Assembly: GCA_026770575.1 (NCBI GenBank)
Contig: MU657741.1
Span: forward strand, 1 to 15,415
Direction: 5' to 3'
Source: Pelagophyceae sp. CCMP2097
Taxonomy: Eukaryota; Sar; Pelagophyceae
DNA length: 15,415 bases
Made by a program: the position numbers and the translations under genes. Under the pieces are notes generated by a model that worked only from the letters and a program-made list of their open reading frames with translations, had not been told where the DNA came from and made no database searches. Below, piece after piece: positions 12,601-15,415 of the stretch. Positions within the stretch are counted from its first letter, which is position 1, and the number at the start of each line of letters is the position of its first letter.

Positions 12601-13929
12601 GAGCGGCGGACGTACCTGCCGCAGGGCTGGACCAAGGGGTACGAGTTCGGCGTCGGCGACCTGCGCGCGGGCGCCTTTGTCATGGAGGCCGCCTGCTGCG
12701 CCGGCAAGGCCGGCGAGCCCGACTTTACCCTCCTGCGCGGGCTCATGGAGGACGCGATCTACGGCGGCCGCGTCGACGACAAGTACGACCTCCGCGTCCT
12801 GCGCGTCTACCTCGGCCGCCTCTTCTGCCCCGACGTCTTCGACGGCCGCGCCGACCTGAGCCGCGGCCTGGCGGTGCCCGCCTCAGACGACGCGTGCTCG
12901 TACGCCGCCGCCGTCGCCGCCGTCGCGCGCATCCCGGACAAGGACGCGCCGACGCTCCTCGGCCTCCCGGACAACGTCGAGCGCTCCGTGCAGCGTCGCG
13001 CCTCGATGATCGTCCAAGGCCAGCTGCGCCGCCTCACGACGGTGGCCGCGGCAGCCGTTGGCTTCGACCGCGAGCTCTGGCGCGCAAAGCTCGGCCCGCT
13101 CATCGAGCAGTGGGCCACGCTCGTGCAGCAGTGCCCCGCGCTCGGCGGCAAGGGCGCGCGCGCCGCCGCGCCCGCCGCCGGCGCCGCCGAGGACCCCATC
13201 GTCGCCTTTGTCTCCATGGAGAACGAAATGGCCGCGACCATCGCCGCGCTCGTCGACGCGTCGCTGGCGGCGCTGAAGCGTGTCGTCTACGGCACGGCGC
13301 TGCTGACGCCCGCCGCGTCGCAGGCGGCCGTGGCGCTCATCGGCGGCCGCGTGCCCTCGGCGTGGGCAAAGGGCTGGCAGGGCCCCGAGCGGCCCGCGGC
13401 ATGGGTCGGAGGCCTCGCCGCCAAGACGGCCGCGCTCGCCACGTGGGACGCGCGCGCGCGCAGCGGCGCGCTGCTCCAGCAGCCGCTGCGCCTCACCGAC
13501 GTCTTCCGGCCGTCGACGTTCCTCAACGCGCTGCGCCAGCTGACCGCGCGCACGGCAAAGTGCTCCATGGACGAGCTCGTCCTCGTCAGCGCGTGGTCGC
13601 AGGCGCGCGTCGGCGCCGCCGTGAGCGTCGTCGCCGACGGCCTGCTCCTCCAGGGCGCCGAGCTCCGCGGCACGGACCTCGTCGAGGCAGCGCCCGACGC
13701 CGCAGAGTTCGTCGCCGTGCCGCCGCTCGCGCTCGGCTTTGCCGTCCGCGACGCCGCGAACCCGCGCGGCGCCGCCCACGGCAAGCTCGTCGTGCCCGTT
13801 TACATTGACGCCTCGCGCGAGCAGCACCTCGTCGACGTCGAAATGGACATCCCAGACGGCGGCAAAGACGCCGGTCCGGCGACGTGGATCCTCGCCGGCG
13901 TCGCCATGTTCCTCAGCGACGAGGGCTAG
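391..13929 (+). CDS. DYNC2H1: Cytoplasmic dynein 2 heavy chain (retrograde IFT motor), two exons
   Basis: This ATP-driven motor carries intraflagellar transport trains from ciliary tip to base. CDS is join(391..615,745..13929), about 4469 aa, close to the roughly 4300 aa usual for the family. Order seen: tail (to about residue 1200), linker (about 1200-1690, with the NSIQRKWVYLEPIF motif near nt 4828), AAA1 to AAA4, stalk with microtubule-binding tip, AAA5, AAA6, C-terminal domain, TAG stop. Subfamily evidence is strong: the AAA2 stretch DGDVDPEWIESLNSVLDDN, AAA3 GPEGCGKN, AAA4 GRSGVGRRT and LAVRFGKTLLI before AAA5 follow dynein-2 rather than axonemal or dynein-1 chains. ATG 391 was chosen because MPPAADDDERDAFFTRV sits where family N-termini begin, and the FLDD motif follows as expected. 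Codon use is uniformly GC-rich, with no frameshift or internal stop. Ala/Gly-rich loops interrupt it at about nt 1594-1680, 7200-7260, 11729-11800 and 13144-13200. Family assignment is near certain; exact splice ends are inferred. Confidence 0.95.
616..744 (+). other. Phase-0 spliceosomal intron of the dynein gene
   Basis: The 129-nt intron begins GTCCGA and ends CTTCCGTAG. A branch-point-like CTAAC lies at 706-710, about 35 nt before the acceptor. All frames needed to link the two dynein exons are closed inside it (TGA at 646 in the exon 1 frame). It holds a direct repeat of a 13-nt unit, cctgaaccccggc, at 627-639 and 644-656. Removing it explains why the long downstream frame begins with GTG and lacks the family's N-terminal 75 residues. 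Confidence 0.75.
5725..7200 (+). other. AAA1 and AAA2 modules of the dynein motor
   Basis: AAA1 is the main ATPase. Its Walker A GPAGTGKT is at nt 5860-5883 (residue 1781 of the spliced protein), Walker B CFDEFNR starts at 6010, and NPAGKDYGGR with PDNLKALFRPVAM starts near 6172. All catalytic positions are present. AAA2 has Walker A GPSGCGKST at 6736-6762. Its Walker-B-like segment reads WIVCDGDVDPEW (6952-6987), without the DE pair, as is usual in dyneins, where AAA2 binds but does not hydrolyse ATP. ASPATVSRMGMIFL (7108-7149) supplies the conserved sensor region. The motor should therefore be active. Confidence 0.93.
7600..9330 (+). other. AAA3 and AAA4 modules with altered nucleotide-binding loops
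   Basis: AAA3 has GPEGCGKN at 7714-7737: the Walker A lysine is kept but the following Ser/Thr is Asn. Walker B is replaced by LVLYLKDLNLP (7906-7938). AAA4 has GRSGVGRRT at 8794-8820, where Arg replaces the Walker A lysine, followed by a VLYVEDHHF Walker-B-like strand near 8968. From family knowledge, dynein-2 chains share a non-canonical AAA3 loop and the GVGRRT loop in AAA4. These changes therefore mark the subfamily and are not signs of decay. They suggest AAA3 and AAA4 have reduced or regulatory nucleotide use. Confidence 0.88.
9385..9444 (+). repeat. Four tandem 15-nt repeats encoding EGKRG/EGKKG
   Basis: Four units of 15 nt encode EGKRG followed by three EGKKG, then a Gly/Ala/Pro-rich run. 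They sit in the loop between AAA4 and the stalk (about residues 2956-2975). The repeat keeps frame and the flanking protein is well conserved, so it is a coding minisatellite and not a gene break. Other dynein-2 chains, as I recall them, also carry a lysine-rich stretch in this loop, so a basic flexible linker here may be a conserved property built from lineage-specific sequence. Confidence 0.9.
9590..10560 (+). other. Stalk coiled coils CC1 and CC2 with microtubule-binding tip
   Basis: CC1 (about 9600-9950) is a heptad-like Glu/Lys/Ala helix ending in EIRSLKMPPEPI, the standard dynein entry to the microtubule-binding domain. The tip (about 9953-10210) contains SWSSMKKFLSN, then a DARRI segment, then AAAPLAAWVKANI, which starts the return helix. 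CC2 (about 10214-10555) returns through IQPLEAELAKAEESLEKC to SLPRQLLLAAGFLTYL at the start of AAA5. The length fits an ordinary antiparallel dynein stalk. The binding tip is compact, without the large axonemal-type insertions. Confidence 0.9.
10600..13926 (+). other. AAA5, AAA6 and C-terminal domain of the dynein heavy chain
   Basis: AAA5 (about 10700-11500) includes the LVVTHAGRGRVPFVIDP and LAVRFGKTLLIFD strands and DFTVTRSGLEGQLL. AAA6 (about 11950-12700) includes FRPDRLLSAMKAF, LLITTAGADPSKEL, TWLCLQNLHLVVAWL and YLPQGWTKGYEF. The C-terminal domain runs from about 12950 to the stop and includes FRPSTFLNALRQLTAR (13504-13551). The chain ends at DEG-stop, right after a conserved hydrophobic strand (WILAGVAMFLS), so the C-terminus is complete. 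Confidence 0.9.
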
Positions 13930-14219
13930 TGCCCCCCGAACTGCCGACCGCCACGACGCCAAAAAGGCCGCCTCGGAGAGCACGCCAGGCCGCCGCTTTT
14001 TGTAACGCCAACTTTTCCCGAAGATGGCCCCATCGACTCGCGACCGAGGGCGACTCGCGACCGGGCCAGGGTGGGTGGAGCGGCGTTATTTACTTTACGG
14101 GCGCTCCGGGCCCACCGAGAGTCGGGCTCTCGCTCCGTGATGCACCTTTCCAGGGAGCGAGGCTCTAGCCGAGGCTGGCTACGGGCGAGAGCCCCGACTG
14201 CGCTCTTTGGGCGCGGCGC
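13930..14219. other. Convergent intergenic region (3' UTRs of both genes)
   Basis: The two genes point at each other here, with stop codons 290 nt apart. A TGTAA pentamer at 14001-14005, about 72 nt after the dynein stop, resembles the polyadenylation signal used by green algae. Whether it works in this lineage is unknown. A GC-rich inverted-repeat cluster occupies 14116-14199. No coding frame here looks real. Confidence 0.45.
14116..14199. repeat. Nested inverted repeat between convergent genes
   Basis: The outer arms are agtcgggctctcgc (14120-14133) and gcgagagccccgact (14185-14199), complementary except for one extra base. Nested within or overlapping them are a tight hairpin, CGAGAG at 14116-14121 with CTCTCG at 14127-14132 (5-nt loop), and a third pairing, TCGCTCC at 14130-14136 with GGAGCGA at 14154-14160. 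The structures are mutually exclusive in part. The element lies in the shared 3' region, so it could shape the 3' ends of either transcript, or be a small mobile-element remnant. Confidence 0.6.
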
Positions 14220-15145
14220 CTACTTGCGGAGGCTCCTGGCGTACTCGCCCGAGAGGATGGCCGCCTTCTTCTTGGCCTTGCGGTCCGCCTAGTCGTCGCC
14301 TCGTGCACCGCGGGCGGGCGACGAGGCGGTGACGCACGTCGGAGATGACGCCCGCGACGGGCGCCTTGCCGCCCTGGATCGTCGCCGGCACGAAGGGTTC
14401 CTTGAGGATCATCTTCGTCGAAGGCTTCTCGCCTAGCGCGGCGGCGTCACCCACTGTCGCATCAAGCCTCTAGGATGCCGTCTCCGAAAGCAGCGTCGTT
14501 CCTCGCGCCACGTCGCCCGGCCGTCACCCGGCGCGGCTTGCTTACCCTTGAACACGCGGCTCTTGGCCTCGATCTTAAACTCGGCCACCTCCTTCGGCTC
14601 AAAGCCCTTGGAGGCCGTGGGCTTCTTCGCCGCCTGCAGGTGCGGCAGGGGTCAACGCGGCACGTCACGAGGCTGCCACGAGGCGCCCCGCGGCGCAAAG
14701 GATCCCGACCTTGGCTGAGAGCTTCTCGGCCGCTTCGGCGTCGAGCGAGGCCTGGCGTCTCGGCGTGACGCACGCCTCTGCGGGGCGGCGACACACGCCC
14801 CGTCGGCTGCGCGGCGCGGGGCGTAGCGCGCGCCGTCGACTGCGGGGCCGCACGCACCGTCGACTGCGCGGGCTTCTCGTAGCTAAGCTTCGCCGCGTCC
14901 CGCTTCCGGTCCTTGGCCGCCTTGGCCTCGAGGTAGGCGGCGTACTTGGCGTCCTCGGCGACCGCCGCCGCGGCGGGCTGGGCCGCGAGGAGGGCGGCCG
15001 CCACCGCCGCCGCCGCGGGCGCCGCCGCGAAGAGCGAGCGCCGCGCGATGGGTGCCGGCGCGGCGCGGCGGGCCGCCGGCGCGAGGCCCGGCGCGAGGCC
15101 GAGCGCGAGCGCCGGCGTCGCAACGAGAAGGACTAACTTGATCAT
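14220..15145 (-). CDS. Unknown plastid or thylakoid-targeted basic protein, 193 aa, five exons
   Basis: Reconstructed CDS is complement(join(14220..14288,14338..14432,14546..14633,14710..14751,14858..15145)), 582 nt including TAG. Phases agree at every junction: 0, 0, 1, 0. Residues 1-20 (MIKLVLLVATPALALGLAPG) look like a secretory signal peptide. Residues 21-35 are Ala/Pro/Arg-rich, like a transit peptide. RRSLF at 35-39 followed by an Ala-rich hydrophobic run ending near AAAAVA (about 58-63) resembles a twin-arginine thylakoid signal. The mature part (about 130 aa) is Lys/Ala/Glu-rich, strongly basic, with no membrane span. It includes EVAEFKIEAKSRVFKG and FVPATIQGGKAPVAGVISD, and ends SGEYARSLRK. 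I do not recognise the family and assign no function. Alternative readings are an ER or secreted protein, or a plastid stromal protein. Splice sites are inferred from consensus and frame. Confidence 0.7.
14289..14337 (-). other. Intron 4 of the plastid-targeted gene (phase 0, 49 nt)
   Basis: This very short intron begins GTGCGT after GVISD and ends CGACTAG before the last exon (ADRKAKKK to the stop). Most of it can fold: 8-nt perfect arms at 14297-14304 (CGCCTCGT) and 14321-14328 (ACGAGGCG) enclose a 16-nt loop, bringing both splice sites close together. Confidence 0.65.
14433..14545 (-). other. Intron 3 of the plastid-targeted gene (phase 1)
   Basis: The 113-nt intron has the best donor of the set (AAGG then GTAAGC) and ends CGCGCTAG. 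The split Gly codon (G + GC) joins SRVFK to EKPSTK in frame. Confidence 0.65.
14634..14709 (-). other. Intron 2 of the plastid-targeted gene (phase 0)
   Basis: The 76-nt intron begins GTCGGG after AAG and ends CACCTGCAG, a good acceptor, with a branch-point-like TTGAC about 20 nt upstream. The exon 2 frame hits TGA within the intron, so some splicing is required. The donor is weak. An alternative phase-0 donor, GTGGCA, 30 nt further on would add ten residues. Confidence 0.55.
14752..14857 (-). other. Intron 1 of the plastid-targeted gene (phase 0)
   Basis: The 106-nt intron starts GTGCGTG and ends GACGCCAG on the minus strand, joining PAQST to ASLDAEAAEK. The exon 1 frame stays open through it, so an unspliced reading gives an Arg/Pro-rich tail unlike the rest of the protein. 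It is built largely of degenerate copies of a GCAGYCGACGG unit that begins in the exon (see findings). Confidence 0.6.
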
Positions 15146-15151
15146 GACCCC

Positions 15152-15175
15152 CTGAGAAAAGATACCGGACGTTAG
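15152..15175 (-). promoter_or_regulatory. Probable 5'-UTR splice acceptor with branch point
   Basis: On the minus strand, CCTAAC (CTAAC at 15175-15171) is followed about 20 nt later by TATCTTTTCTCAG, whose AG is at 15153-15152. This lies only six bases before the ATG at 15145. It is the only classical branch-point, pyrimidine-tract and CAG arrangement seen in the window. It would serve a 5'-UTR intron, with a candidate donor GTAAAC at 15260-15255, or a spliced-leader addition. Confidence 0.5.
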
Positions 15176-15216
15176 GATTCACCGAACGACTCCTGCGTTT
15201 CACTACAATTATTGTT

Positions 15217-15281
15217 CAGGCCCCGAAGGGGACTGCACCGTTTGATCAACGTCAGTTTACGGTCAGGGCCCTTCGGGTCCT
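15217..15281. repeat. Two small hairpins with GAA/TTC loops
   Basis: The first hairpin, 15217-15235, pairs CAG-CCCC with GGGG-CTG around a GAA loop, with one mismatch. The second, 15265-15281, pairs AGGGCCC with GGGTCCT around a TTC loop, with one G-T wobble. They lie upstream of the plastid-targeted gene in a stretch of lower GC. In RNA they would form stable small stems. Confidence 0.5.
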
Positions 15282-15310
15282 TTGATTGAAGGATTACTTG
15301 GGGCAATTAT

Positions 15311-15358
15311 GTCTGTCTGTCCGTTTGTCTGTCTGTCTGTCTGTTTGTCCGTCCGTCG
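15311..15358. repeat. Tetranucleotide microsatellite, GTCT type
   Basis: Twelve consecutive 4-nt units fit GTNN: mostly GTCT, with GTCC, GTTT and a final GTCG. The variants suggest an old, partly decayed array. No coding frame of interest overlaps it. Confidence 0.9.
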
Positions 15359-15415
15359 CCCAGCAAATCCGAGGTTCCACCTTGGGAAGAAAAAAACAGC
15401 AACTCGGCCGATTTA

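Noticed and set aside
14130..14200. A small structured ncRNA (snoRNA- or tRNA-like) in the convergent intergenic region
   Set aside because: There is no C/D box pair, H/ACA layout or tRNA cloverleaf or anticodon arm; only inverted repeats are visible.
14462..15145. A single-exon 227-aa version of the plastid-targeted protein
   Set aside because: After codon 96 the unspliced frame becomes an Arg/Pro/Ser-rich shadow, while clean Lys/Glu/Ala-rich exons with matching phases lie in other frames.
15311..15358. A CRISPR-like or telomere-like repeat
   Set aside because: The units are 4 nt with no spacers, and the motif is not a known telomere repeat. It is a simple microsatellite.

Overview
The window is nuclear DNA from a eukaryotic alga. 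It has very high GC, long exons, short GT-AG introns, a cilium-building dynein heavy chain and a second gene whose N-terminus looks like a multi-part plastid-targeting leader. An ER-type signal peptide, an Ala/Arg/Pro transit-like stretch and a possible twin-arginine thylakoid signal together suggest a complex red-lineage plastid. A pelagophyte or other stramenopile (Aureococcus/Pelagomonas-like), or a haptophyte, would fit. The species is inferred, not shown.

Layout. 1-390 is upstream sequence with an A-rich patch. 391-13929 (+) is one essentially complete heavy chain of cytoplasmic dynein 2 (DYNC2H1/DHC1b family), the retrograde motor of intraflagellar transport. Its true N-terminus lies in a short first exon (391-615), joined to the 13.2-kb second exon across a 129-nt phase-0 intron. 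The 4394-codon frame opens with GTG at 745, directly after a splice acceptor, so that GTG is not a start codon. The mature product is about 4469 aa. AAA1 is fully canonical, AAA2 has a good P-loop, and AAA3 and AAA4 carry the altered Walker A motifs typical of this subfamily.

13930-14219 is a short convergent intergenic region with a nested inverted repeat. 14220-15145 (-) is a five-exon gene, reconstructed here from splice sites and reading phase, for a 193-aa protein of unknown function with a plastid or thylakoid leader. 15146-15415 holds its upstream region: a likely 5'-UTR splice acceptor with branch point, two small GAA/TTC-loop hairpins and a GTCT-type microsatellite.

The two genes are convergent and share no obvious function (flagellar transport versus plastid). 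I found no CRISPR, transposase, rRNA or tRNA. The many other long open frames on both strands are by-products of GC-rich codon use in the dynein gene. The most useful observations are the corrected dynein 5' end, the spliced small gene, the short structured introns (testable as introner-type insertions) and a 69-nt in-frame stretch in the dynein tail that may be an unrecognised intron.
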